From Patescibacteria group bacterium (GTDB lineage Bacteria > Patescibacteria > Paceibacteria > UBA6257 > 2-01-FULL-56-20), in the NCBI GenBank assembly GCA_023484365.1, contig JAMDBA010000027.1:1-11781 (forward strand): a stretch of 11,781 nucleotides of DNA, read 5' to 3'. Every line of letters begins with the position of its first letter. Position 1 is the stretch's first letter. The notes under the pieces were generated by a model. The model saw only the letters and a list, made by a program, of their open reading frames with translations. It had not been told where the DNA came from and ran no database searches. This document shows, piece after piece, positions 6,283 through 11,781 of the stretch. Both the position numbers and the translations under genes were made by a program.

Positions 6283-7714
6283 AATTATTTTGAACGGCCA
6301 ATTTAGCCGAACGGCGTCCGTAAAAATGATACATTAATAAAACTATAATTCCGTAATAGACCGCCATGCCGACAAACCCCAAATCAGGATTAAACTTAAC
6401 CGCGAATTTTGCAAAAACATTAACTATAAAAATAAGATAATCTAAAAGAGGCGCCACTATCAAGCTAATAACAGAAGCCAAAGGAATAAATATAAAATAA
6501 AATAAACCCATTAAAAGCCCTAAACCGATAACGTAAGGAACGACAATCAGGGCCGGCACGCTGGCGATAAATCCTAATAGTGAAAAATTTTTGAATTGGG
6601 TAATAAGAATCGGCGCCGTCATTAATTGGGCGGAAATAGTAATCAACAGCAATTCTTTCCATTTTAAAAATCCCGAAGAATTGTCTAATTTTAATAAATC
6701 GCGCAAAACCGGCATAAAATAAATTATAGAAATGACAGCCAAGAAAGAAAGCTGGAAACCAATATCAAAAACCAAAATTTTCGGATTAAACAGAACTAAA
6801 ATCAACGCCGTTAAAGCCAAGGCGTTATGCGGCGCGTACAGGCGCCCGTTTTCTTTCGCTAAAGCGGCGACAAACGCCATCAGCGAAGCTCTCACCGCCG
6901 AAACGCTAAAGCCGGTTAGAGCGGTAAAAAGGCAGACAAAAATAAAAGTTAAAATAAAAGCGTAGCGGCGCGGAAGCGTATATAGAAAAATTATAGAAAT
7001 TATAAAAATCACAATCGCCATATGAAGGCCGTCTATAGCCGTAAGATAACGCAGGCCGCTTGAAGAAAGATTTCGCGCTAATTCCTTAGGAATTTCACTA
7101 TTGATTCCTAAAGTTATACCGGCAAGAAAAGACGCCTCTTGCGAAGAAAGCAGCTTTTTGAACGAACCAACAACGCCGCCTCTTATTTTTAAAAGCGAAG
7201 CGGTGATTTCGCTGCCGCCTCCGGAAGAAATAAAATTGGCGCGCGGGTTGTTCATTATTCCGGCGACGCCTTCTTTTGCCAAGTATTTGCCGTAATAACT
7301 TTGAGGCGGAGTTTTAATAGCGCCAGAAACCGAAAGCGTGTCGCCATAGGAATAAATGGGCTCGGCGCCGGTTTCAACCAAAATTTTTCCGGCGGCGGTT
7401 TTAAGATAAAAAGACTGGCGGCCGTCCTGAATTTTTGGCGCGCTGACAATCATCCCTTGCGTCTCCCCTTTTGGAGGCAACCGCGCCGCCAAGCTTTGAT
7501 AATTATAATCCGTCCAAAAATAATAAAAGCTCCCCGCAATTAGGATAACAGCGGCTAAAATTGAAACTTTGGCGCCGGCGCCAAAATAAAACAAAGCCGC
7601 AAATAAAACTGCCGCCGGGATAATTATAAATAAAAACGGCAAACCAAGGCTGGAGAAAGCGATACCCGACAAAAACGCCAGAACACTTAAGAAAAATATA
7701 AGATGCAAAGCCAT
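6269..7714 (-). CDS. comEC: ComEC/Rec2-family DNA translocation channel, without metallo-beta-lactamase domain
   Basis: ComEC moves single-stranded DNA across the cytoplasmic membrane in natural transformation. This 481-residue version has N-terminal membrane helices (about 1-66), an extracytoplasmic DUF4131/OB-like region (about 70-165) and the polytopic competence domain (about 190-465). Family signatures are FLAGITLGINSEIPKEL (196-212), LTAIDGLHMAI (224-234), SVSAVRASLMA (270-280), YAPHNALALTALILVLFNP (293-311) and GFQLSFLAV (319-327). The usual loop is SGLHV; here Asp228 replaces the Ser and Met232 the Val. Classical ComEC proteins exceed 700 residues and end in a metallo-beta-lactamase nuclease domain; that domain is absent, so strand degradation would need another protein. 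The secreted HNH nuclease gene ends 7 bp upstream and the lamin-tail gene overlaps by 14 bp. There is no Shine-Dalgarno before the ATG. Confidence 0.92.
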   Translation of the reverse strand: MALHLIFFLSVLAFLSGIAFSSLGLPFLFIIIPAAVLFAALFYFGAGAKVSILAAVILIAGSFYYFWTDYNYQSLAARLPPKGETQGMIVSAPKIQDGRQSFYLKTAAGKILVETGAEPIYSYGDTLSVSGAIKTPPQSYYGKYLAKEGVAGIMNNPRANFISSGGGSEITASLLKIRGGVVGSFKKLLSSQEASFLAGITLGINSEIPKELARNLSSSGLRYLTAIDGLHMAIVIFIISIIFLYTLPRRYAFILTFIFVCLFTALTGFSVSAVRASLMAFVAALAKENGRLYAPHNALALTALILVLFNPKILVFDIGFQLSFLAVISIIYFMPVLRDLLKLDNSSGFLKWKELLLITISAQLMTAPILITQFKNFSLLGFIASVPALIVVPYVIGLGLLMGLFYFIFIPLASVISLIVAPLLDYLIFIVNVFAKFAVKFNPDLGFVGMAVYYGIIVLLMYHFYGRRSAKLAVQNNYERK

Positions 7715-7721
7715 AAAAATT

Positions 7722-8333
7722 TTATTCCGACCAATTTTTATATTGGGATTTTATTTGCGCTATCCGATCGGGCGAAAGGTTGCTATAAATAGCCAGCCAG
7801 TTGTCGGCAATGGCGCCCTGAGCGTTGTCCAAAGAAACATTGCCCGCGCAAACTTCTTCGTGAAGATAATTTTCAACCACGTCCTTTTCTCGGAAGCCCG
7901 GCTCGGGTTTGGCGGGTTGAGGGAATAAATTGGCGATGTCGTTGCTGCCGCCCAAAGCCAAAGGAATTAAATGATCAACTTCAAAAGCGCCATATGGTTG
8001 CGGATAAGGCCAGCCATATTCGGCGAAAACCGATTTTCTTAATTTAGTCGGGACATTGCGGACGGTTTGAGAATAACCGGAGACGCAAATCTGACCGGTG
8101 GTTGCGTTTTGGAAAACTTCGCCGGGCGTGCAGGCGTGATCGGGTAAAGCGCCGTTATAATTGCAATCCGCGGATTTCGCGCGCGAATCTATCGCTTTTG
8201 GCTGGCCGGAGAGCAAACTTGCCAGCTGATTCGCCATCGCCTCTTGGGAAAAATGGCTGGGGAAATAAAGATAAGCCGCAACACCGGCAAAAATAATTAT
8301 AAAAAGCAAAGCTATCTGCCGCGGCGAATTCAT
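7722..8333 (-). CDS. Secreted or membrane-anchored HNH endonuclease
   Basis: The 203-residue protein has an N-terminal signal or anchor helix (residues 7-23), which places the nuclease domain outside the cytoplasmic membrane. The HNH core is EVDHLIPLALGGSNDIANLFPQ (118-139), with Asp120-His121 as the catalytic pair, Asn131 and Asn135, followed by REKDVVENYLHEEVCAG (148-164) with Lys150. This arrangement matches the exported HNH proteins of the DHLIPLELGG...NLWPQP type. Four cysteines (57, 68, 83, 162) outside the membrane suggest disulfides and fit export. It is the first gene of the cluster, 7 bp before comEC, so cutting or nicking incoming DNA for uptake, in the way EndA or NucA do elsewhere, is the most economical role; scavenging of DNA is the alternative. 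A promoter lies directly before the ATG. Confidence 0.85.
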   Translation of the reverse strand: MNSPRQIALLFIIIFAGVAAYLYFPSHFSQEAMANQLASLLSGQPKAIDSRAKSADCNYNGALPDHACTPGEVFQNATTGQICVSGYSQTVRNVPTKLRKSVFAEYGWPYPQPYGAFEVDHLIPLALGGSNDIANLFPQPAKPEPGFREKDVVENYLHEEVCAGNVSLDNAQGAIADNWLAIYSNLSPDRIAQIKSQYKNWSE

Positions 8334-8339
8334 ATAGAT

Positions 8340-8369
8340 AATTTACGATATTAAAGCCAAGCTCGTCAA
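8340..8369 (-). promoter_or_regulatory. Candidate promoter of the HNH-comEC cluster
   Basis: On the minus strand TTGACG (8364-8369) is followed after 18 bp by TAAATT (8340-8345), only 6 nt before the ATG at 8333. Transcription would begin at or next to the start codon, giving a leaderless mRNA. The -35 is strong (5 of 6) and the -10 moderate (4 of 6). The rest of the gap 8334-8457 shows no gene and no convincing terminator for vsr. Confidence 0.4.
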
Positions 8370-8457
8370 TAAAGCAGAGCGGCAGAATTAGTCGCTGATT
8401 TTATTAGCTCGAAATCAAAACTAATGAAAACTTTTGTCTTTGGCGCGCAATTCGTAA

Positions 8458-8856
8458 TTATTTAATATTATTGATAATTTTATTAATTGTCTTCTGATTT
8501 TTATTTATTTCATGTTCCCAAATTCTAAAAATTTCCCAGCCTTGTTTTCTGTAATATTTTGAAACCTCTTTGTCTCTTATGATATTTCTTTCTATTTTTG
8601 CCATCCAGTATTTTTTGTGAGCCGTTGGTATGCGGCAATGCTTTTTGCACCCGTGCCAAAAACAAGAATCAATAAAAATTGCGATTTTATATTTTGGCAA
8701 AACAATATCCGGTTTTCCAAAATACTTGCTGGAATTTTTGCGATAACGAAAACCTCTTTTCCATAATTCTTTGCGAAATAGCGTCTCTATTTTACTATCC
8801 TTACTTTTGACATGAGACATTATTTCGCTTCGCTTTTGTTTTGACACCGTGTCCAT
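8458..8856 (-). CDS. vsr: Very-short-patch-repair mismatch endonuclease Vsr
   Basis: Vsr nicks 5' of the T in T:G mismatches that arise when 5-methylcytosine deaminates within a methyltransferase's target. The 132-residue length is normal for the family. Visible hallmarks: MSHVKSKDSKIE (13-24) near the N-terminus; the catalytic GKPDIVLPKYKIAIFID stretch (47-63) with Asp50; the structural zinc and intercalation segment CFWHGCKKHC (65-74); PTAHKKYWMAKIERN (77-91); and WEIFRIWEHEI (107-117), where a His replaces the Cys zinc ligand of E. coli Vsr, as in many homologues. It starts 6 bp after the endonuclease stop, last in a methyltransferase-nuclease-vsr operon. This matches its partner, since the methyltransferase upstream is a C5-cytosine enzyme. 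No Shine-Dalgarno is visible. Confidence 0.96.
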   Translation of the reverse strand: MDTVSKQKRSEIMSHVKSKDSKIETLFRKELWKRGFRYRKNSSKYFGKPDIVLPKYKIAIFIDSCFWHGCKKHCRIPTAHKKYWMAKIERNIIRDKEVSKYYRKQGWEIFRIWEHEINKNQKTINKIINNIK

Positions 8857-8862
8857 GCATAC

Positions 8863-9615
8863 TTAATTGCTAAAAAGTTCAACGGGGTTGATCTTAAACT
8901 GTAACATTTTTGCCGAATCCCGCCCTGCGTCTCCGCCTTTTCTTTGCATTGTTATTTTCCCGATTTTCAAACTCCCCTGATTCGTGATTCGTACCGGACC
9001 GTCGGCAAAAACGTTCATTGCGTGATTTATAGATTTCAAAATCCAACTGCTGGCGCCGTTAGCAACCAAAGCGACTAACATCCAACCCGCCGAAAATTTG
9101 CCCCTGCCTTTCAAAATATCGGAAACGACCAAAATTTTGTTTTTGGTAAAATAATCAATAATTTTTCGCTTATCGTTTTCGCTCATCTCGTTTAGAAACA
9201 TCCTTCGCTTGTCTTTTAATCCCGATTTTGTCGGCGTTATTTCGCCAGTAAATATTTTCAAAATTTTGGTAATATCCGCCGGAATTTCCCACATCTCAAC
9301 ATATTTATCTACCCACCTTTTGTCTATTTGATTAAAACCCTGAGAATTACTAACTAATTTTATAGACAAATTTTCGGCGGCAATCGCTTTTTTTAGATAA
9401 ATCGTTATCTGAACCTGAACATCGGTTTTATAGCCACGCAATTTCATCGCTTCAACTTTTTCAATTTCTTTAACGGGATAACCCATTATCGCCAACCATT
9501 TTTTAGCGTCTTCGTCTTTTTGCCAATCGTTAAACTTTTTGACTACGTCATCCTCGTTTCTAAATCCGCACTTTGCGGTTTGCGATCCAAGTTTTACTAA
9601 ATCTTTTTTATTCAT
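8863..9615 (-). CDS. Type II restriction endonuclease, partner of the C5-methyltransferase
   Basis: The 250-residue cytoplasmic protein sits between a C5-methyltransferase gene (8-bp overlap, ATGAATAA) and vsr (6-bp gap), the classic place of a cognate nuclease. It shows a plausible PD-(D/E)XK core: an acidic Glu21 in an N-terminal helix (RNEDDVVKKFNDW), Asp65 in GYKTDVQVQI, and Lys86 in ENLSIKL on the next strand. Long, apparently conserved blocks follow: NQIDKRWVDKYVEMW (95-109), DKRRMFLNEM (around 135-144), ILVVSDILKGRGKFSAGWMLVAL and SLKIGKITMQRKGGD. The family looks familiar as a type II enzyme paired with C5-methyltransferases, but I cannot name the prototype or target reliably. The start is fixed by the overlap with the methyltransferase stop, which suggests translational coupling so that nuclease follows methyltransferase. 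Confidence 0.85.
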   Translation of the reverse strand: MNKKDLVKLGSQTAKCGFRNEDDVVKKFNDWQKDEDAKKWLAIMGYPVKEIEKVEAMKLRGYKTDVQVQITIYLKKAIAAENLSIKLVSNSQGFNQIDKRWVDKYVEMWEIPADITKILKIFTGEITPTKSGLKDKRRMFLNEMSENDKRKIIDYFTKNKILVVSDILKGRGKFSAGWMLVALVANGASSWILKSINHAMNVFADGPVRITNQGSLKIGKITMQRKGGDAGRDSAKMLQFKINPVELFSN

Positions 9616-10600
9616 ATTTATTGATATAATTAAGCAAATTTACGCCAATAGCCTCGACAACATTTACGGTCATAGCATTTCCAGCCTGACTCAATAAATA
9701 AACATCGGCAATTTTGCCCTTTGTTTTTTTGCTTAAATTTTTTGGAAATCCCTGTAAAAGCAGAGATTCGTACCCTGATAATTTTCGGAATTTCCCATTT
9801 TTGACATATAAAATTCCATGCCTACCGGTTCGCAACGTCGGAACTTTATCGCGATACAACCTTAAATCTGATTGTCGGGTGTCCAAAACCAAATAATTGT
9901 CTTTAAGCAGTTTTTCAATCTTGAATAATCCTTTATTGTATTTATTATCTAGATATTTCAAAAATGTTTCGTAAGCTTTCTTTTTTTCGTCGAACTCCAT
10001 TTCACCATCGTCAATCAAGTAATTTTGAATATCGGGCGGGAAAACTGGTTCCGGCCATTCAAAATTATTTCCGTTCACAAGGTCTTTTCTTATTCCGACA
10101 AAATAAATCCTCTCGCGCATTTGAGGGACGCCATAATTTAAACTATTCAAAACTCGATGATAAACTTTATATCCAGCTTTGTCTAATTCCTCTAAAATAA
10201 TTTTTAAAGTTTTCCCACCCTCATGATTTACTAGACCCTTTACATTTTCCAAAATGAAATAAGGCAAATTTTTGGCATTCATTATTTTAATCAAGCCATA
10301 AATTATTTGCCCCCTGTGATCGCTCATTCCTTTTCTTTGCCCGATAACAGAAAATGACTGGCAGGGAAAACCAGCAATCATTAAATCGAAGTTCGGCAAA
10401 TCGGCTGGATTAATTTTCATCAAATCCCCGTGATTTTTTTCTTCTTGACCAAAAAACTCTCGATAGGTTTGCTCGGCGCGCTTATCAATTTCAGAAAAAC
10501 CAACGCAACTTAATCCTAAATTTTGAAGCCCGAGACGCCCCGCGCCAATTCCAGCGCAGAAATCCATAAATTTTATATTGTTATTTTGCGTTGTTGCCAT
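9608..10600 (-). CDS. DNA (cytosine-5-)-methyltransferase of a type II restriction-modification system
   Basis: The 330-residue protein adds a methyl group to C5 of cytosine in its target. Ordered motifs are complete: motif I DFCAGIGAGRLGL (13-25, SAM binding), motif IV GFPCQSFS (77-84) with catalytic Cys80, motif VI ENV (118-120) with Glu118, motif VIII QMRERIYFVG (160-169), a target-recognition region containing DTRQSDLRLYRDKVPTLRTGRHGI, motif IX RKLSGYESLLLQGFP, and motif X GNAMTVNVVEAIG near the end. Length is normal for a stand-alone modification enzyme and there is no extra N-terminal HTH, so control is not built into the protein. It is first in the operon with the nuclease and vsr. The ATG at 10600 is preceded by an AT-rich leader without a Shine-Dalgarno. 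The recognition sequence cannot be read from the protein by eye. Confidence 0.96.
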   Translation of the reverse strand: MATTQNNNIKFMDFCAGIGAGRLGLQNLGLSCVGFSEIDKRAEQTYREFFGQEEKNHGDLMKINPADLPNFDLMIAGFPCQSFSVIGQRKGMSDHRGQIIYGLIKIMNAKNLPYFILENVKGLVNHEGGKTLKIILEELDKAGYKVYHRVLNSLNYGVPQMRERIYFVGIRKDLVNGNNFEWPEPVFPPDIQNYLIDDGEMEFDEKKKAYETFLKYLDNKYNKGLFKIEKLLKDNYLVLDTRQSDLRLYRDKVPTLRTGRHGILYVKNGKFRKLSGYESLLLQGFPKNLSKKTKGKIADVYLLSQAGNAMTVNVVEAIGVNLLNYINKYE

Positions 10601-10638
10601 ACTTATTTAATCCAATCTTCAATATAATATTCCCAAAA

Positions 10639-10650
10639 TATTTTAAAATA
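10639..10650. repeat. 12-bp AT palindrome upstream of the C5-methyltransferase gene
   Basis: TATTTTAAAATA is a perfect palindrome ending 39 bp upstream of the methyltransferase ATG, within the region where its promoter must lie. It could be an operator for autoregulation. It consists only of A and T in AT-rich DNA, so it may be fortuitous. Confidence 0.25.
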
Positions 10651-10674
10651 GTAAAGAAAAAGGGCTTTTATTAT

Positions 10675-10711
10675 CGCTCGCCATCGCGCGGGACAAACTC
10701 CGCCCCGAGCG
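10675..10711 (-). terminator. Weak hairpin between the pyrophosphatase-like gene and the C5-methyltransferase gene
   Basis: CGCTCG (10675-10680) pairs with CGAGCG (10706-10711), with an inner GCGG/CCGC stem. Read on the minus strand it is followed about 13 nt later by CCCTTTTTCTTT. It could end transcription of the upstream gene before the restriction-modification operon. The T-run is too far from the stem for a textbook intrinsic terminator. Confidence 0.25.
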
Positions 10712-10773
10712 AAGCTGATTTTGCTGTAAATAAATTTTAGCGGGCCTTATCCAAGCCGGTTGACGCCAAATTA

Positions 10774-11133
10774 TTACCGAATTATCTCTGTGTCAAACCA
10801 TTGCTCCTGGAAATGGATTGCTGACATAATCTGCTCGTCAGACATAATTACTTCTTTTGGGACAACGATTAACTTATCGTCATCATTGTCTTTGCGATGA
10901 GCTACGGCGATACATATTCCCTTTGCCGATTGGATAGGTTTTTGAACGCCAAGATAATAAGCATCCAATTCCTCTCCGTCTGGCGCTTTTACTCCTTCAA
11001 TAAAACCATAATTTGCATCGTATGCAAAGCCGTGTTTTGGATGTTTAGAACCAAAGGGGCGGTCTATAACCACATTAACTTCCTTACCAAGATACTTTTT
11101 GGCAAGCTTAAATGATTTTGATAATTTTTCCAT
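10774..11133 (-). CDS. Short family I inorganic pyrophosphatase-like protein
   Basis: Family I pyrophosphatases hydrolyse PPi to two phosphates using Mg2+ and drive biosynthesis forward. This 119-residue protein is shorter than the usual ~175 residues but keeps the core: VNVVIDRPFGSKHPKHGFAY early on; the metal-binding signature PDGEELDAYYLGV (about 51-63), corresponding to DGDPLDALV with Glu in place of the middle Asp; and an acidic stretch RKDNDDDKLIVVP (about 80-92), matching the second Asp pair before the conserved AVP-like turn. The N-terminal Lys/Glu strand and C-terminal part of the classical enzyme are missing. Such short forms are annotated as pyrophosphatases in several bacteria, but activity on PPi is not certain. 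It is a single gene with its own upstream region; neighbours give no clue. Confidence 0.7.
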   Translation of the reverse strand: MEKLSKSFKLAKKYLGKEVNVVIDRPFGSKHPKHGFAYDANYGFIEGVKAPDGEELDAYYLGVQKPIQSAKGICIAVAHRKDNDDDKLIVVPKEVIMSDEQIMSAIHFQEQWFDTEIIR

Positions 11134-11141
11134 AGATAATA

Positions 11142-11147
11142 ATTATA
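11142..11147 (-). promoter_or_regulatory. Perfect -10 box directly before the pyrophosphatase-like gene
   Basis: TATAAT on the minus strand lies 8 nt before the ATG at 11133, so a transcript from it would begin within 1-2 nt of the start codon. No good -35 box is seen 15-19 bp upstream, and the surrounding DNA is very AT-rich. It matters mainly as another possible leaderless start. Confidence 0.28.
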
Positions 11148-11169
11148 GATATACGTAATTTAATATAAT

Positions 11170-11190
11170 AATGCGCGTCGGGAGAACCCC
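11170..11190. repeat. 21-bp direct repeat, copy 1
   Basis: An identical 21-bp block, starting AATGCGCGTC and ending GAGAACCCC, occurs here and at 11294-11314, 124 bp apart. Both copies are followed by a looser similar stretch (GCAAT, GCCCCG, AATT, then TGTGGACCT). Each unit therefore runs about 70-75 bp up to a tRNA 3' end: a decayed one here and an intact one for copy 2. Confidence 0.85.
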
Positions 11191-11226
11191 TGCCTGCGCA
11201 ATATTCGCCCCGTTAGAAATTCGTTG

Positions 11227-11243
11227 TGGACCTGAGGGGAATC
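11227..11243 (-). pseudogene. Decayed tRNA 3' end (acceptor strand and T-arm remnant)
   Basis: Read on the minus strand this is GATTCCCCTCAGGTCCA. It has the layout of a tRNA T-loop end, T-stem 3' strand, acceptor 3' strand and discriminator A, and parallels GATTCCGCCTAGGTCCA of the intact tRNA at 11353-11423. The rest of a tRNA is missing; a hairpin of unrelated sequence takes its place. It is best explained as a leftover of a duplicated tRNA or of recombination at a tRNA 3' end. Confidence 0.45.
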
Positions 11244-11265
11244 TCCCGATGACTATCGGGATCCC
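11237..11265. repeat. Strong GC-rich hairpin next to the tRNA remnant
   Basis: TCCCGAT (11244-11250) and ATCGGGA (11255-11261) form a 7-bp stem with loop GACT. GGGA (11237-11240) and TCCC (11262-11265) extend it to 11 bp past a 3-nt bulge. The right arm also belongs to the 12-bp palindrome TCGGGATCCCGA (11256-11267). There is no adjacent T-run on either strand, so it is not a typical intrinsic terminator. Confidence 0.6.
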
Positions 11266-11293
11266 GACTTCATTGTTTTATTAATAATATTAA

Positions 11294-11314
11294 AATGCGC
11301 GTCGGGAGAACCCC
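11294..11314. repeat. 21-bp direct repeat, copy 2
   Basis: This is identical to 11170-11190. It lies 38 bp beyond the 3' end of the tRNA-Ala gene, on the downstream side in the tRNA's direction of transcription, so it could form part of the tRNA precursor's 3' trailer or a tRNA-linked repeat family. Confidence 0.85.
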
Positions 11315-11352
11315 ACCTCGGCAATGCGCCCCGAAGCAAAATTTCGCCCTTG

Positions 11353-11423
11353 TGGACCTAGGCGGAATCGAACCGCCGTCTGTGCAATGCGAATGCACCG
11401 TTCTGCCACTAGACCATAGGCCC
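11353..11423 (-). tRNA. tRNA-Ala(CGC)
   Basis: The 71-nt minus-strand sequence folds into a cloverleaf. The acceptor stem GGGCCTA/TAGGTCC contains the G3:U70 pair that marks alanine tRNAs, with discriminator A73. The anticodon stem is GTGCA/TGCAC, with loop TTCGCAT and anticodon CGC, which reads GCG (Ala). The T-stem is GGCGG/CCGCC with loop TTCGATT. The D-stem GTCT/GAAC has a C12-A23 mismatch and a G-U pair. CCA is not encoded; CAA follows A73, so CCA must be added by nucleotidyltransferase. The variable loop is short (4 nt). Confidence 0.9.
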
Positions 11424-11431
11424 GTCTTATA

Positions 11432-11459
11432 ACTATAGCGAAATTTGCTACGGGGTAAA
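11432..11459 (-). promoter_or_regulatory. Candidate tRNA-Ala promoter
   Basis: On the minus strand TTTACC (11454-11459) and TATAGT (11432-11437) are separated by 16 bp, with TATAGT ending 8 nt before the tRNA 5' end. The short leader fits a tRNA gene, whose 5' end would be trimmed by RNase P. The gap to the DUF155-like stop (11424-11500) holds nothing else recognisable. Confidence 0.45.
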
Positions 11460-11500
11460 AATGCCACGACTACCCACAAAAAACCTACGGAAGACCCTGT

Positions 11501-11781
11501 CTATCGGGGGAATATTTTTAACCAATCTAAAATATAAAACAACAACTCGGCAACAATCAAGACGACGATGATAAATTCCATAAAATTATTTTTTTGGGTG
11601 GAAATGAAATTAATCAGCGTTGAGTTGCTTTCCGAAAGAAAATCCATTTTTTTATTTAAAACATCAAACCTGTCCTGAAGCTCGTATTCGTTATAAAGCC
11701 GGTTGTAAAGTTTTTCCAGCTCCGGCCGCTCCCAAGTTTCGTCCAGCTTATCAAATAAAGCCACGTTGACTATCGTGTTTT
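11501..11781 (-). CDS. DUF155/RMND1-like membrane protein, C-terminal end (partial)
   Basis: The frame is open to the window edge, so the gene starts outside; an in-frame GTG at 11764 is unlikely to be the true start because NTIVN precedes it in frame and fits the family. The visible part has the DUF155 (YagE/RMD1/Sif2) C-terminal pattern: LDETWERPELEKLYNRLY, then a helical segment RFDVLNKKMDFLSES with heptad-like spacing, then one C-terminal membrane helix (about FIIVVLIVAELLFYILDWL). Relatives in mitochondria (RMND1) are inner-membrane proteins linked to translation; the bacterial role is unknown. The gene is transcribed towards the tRNA. Confidence 0.75.
   Translation of the reverse strand, partial: NTIVNVALFDKLDETWERPELEKLYNRLYNEYELQDRFDVLNKKMDFLSESNSTLINFISTQKNNFMEFIIVVLIVAELLFYILDWLKIFPR

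Noticed and set aside
8458..10600. Insertion sequence or transposon carrying the restriction-modification operon
   Set aside because: No transposase, terminal inverted repeats or target duplications could be seen at either end.
11237..11267. Hairpin as an intrinsic terminator
   Set aside because: There is no adjacent T-run on either strand; the nearest T-rich stretch on the plus strand is about 10 nt away and no plus-strand gene precedes it.
11170..11314. CRISPR array
   Set aside because: There are only two repeat copies with a single long interval, no regular spacing and no cas genes.
11270..11479. Minus-strand open frame of 69 codons
   Set aside because: It runs through the tRNA-Ala gene and the flanking repeat and has no protein-like features.

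Overview
The window looks like a chromosomal segment of a low-GC bacterium of the Candidate Phyla Radiation (Patescibacteria, Parcubacteria-like). This rests on compact, partly overlapping genes, almost no Shine-Dalgarno sequences, a ComEC without its usual nuclease domain, a lamin-tail-domain protein and anchored carbohydrate genes. All stops fit the standard bacterial code, and no internal TGA needs to be read through. The taxonomic placement is an inference.

Layout from left to right: (i) the 3' end of rsmE (+, 1-227). (ii) A probable restriction-modification unit (416-2620) made of an unusual LexA-DNA methyltransferase fusion (+) facing a PD-(D/E)XK nuclease gene (-), with the two 3' ends overlapping by 9 bp. 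(iii) A five-gene minus-strand cluster read from 8333 down to 2670: secreted HNH nuclease, ComEC channel, double lamin-tail protein, GT28-like glycosyltransferase and membrane-anchored clan-A glycoside hydrolase. (iv) A second, conventional restriction-modification operon on the minus strand (10600 down to 8458): C5-cytosine methyltransferase, type II endonuclease and Vsr mismatch endonuclease. (v) A short family I pyrophosphatase-like gene, a duplicated tRNA-flanking repeat with a decayed tRNA 3' end, a tRNA-Ala(CGC), and the 3' end of a DUF155/RMND1-like membrane protein gene at the right edge.

The most striking item is the 507-residue protein at 416-1939. Its first ~197 residues form a complete LexA: a winged helix-turn-helix, an Ala-Gly cleavage site, and the Ser/Lys dyad at Ser118 and Lys156. 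The rest is a complete beta-class amino-methyltransferase. The architecture implies a modification enzyme that also acts as a DNA-damage-cleavable repressor, possibly of its own promoter, where an 8-bp direct repeat with 11-bp spacing follows the -10 box. If so, RecA-stimulated self-cleavage would couple the SOS response to control of a restriction-modification system. This is inferred from architecture and has not been shown.

The central cluster reads as a DNA-uptake module: an extracytoplasmic HNH nuclease could cut incoming DNA and ComEC could translocate it. Two restriction-modification systems lie on either side of this module.
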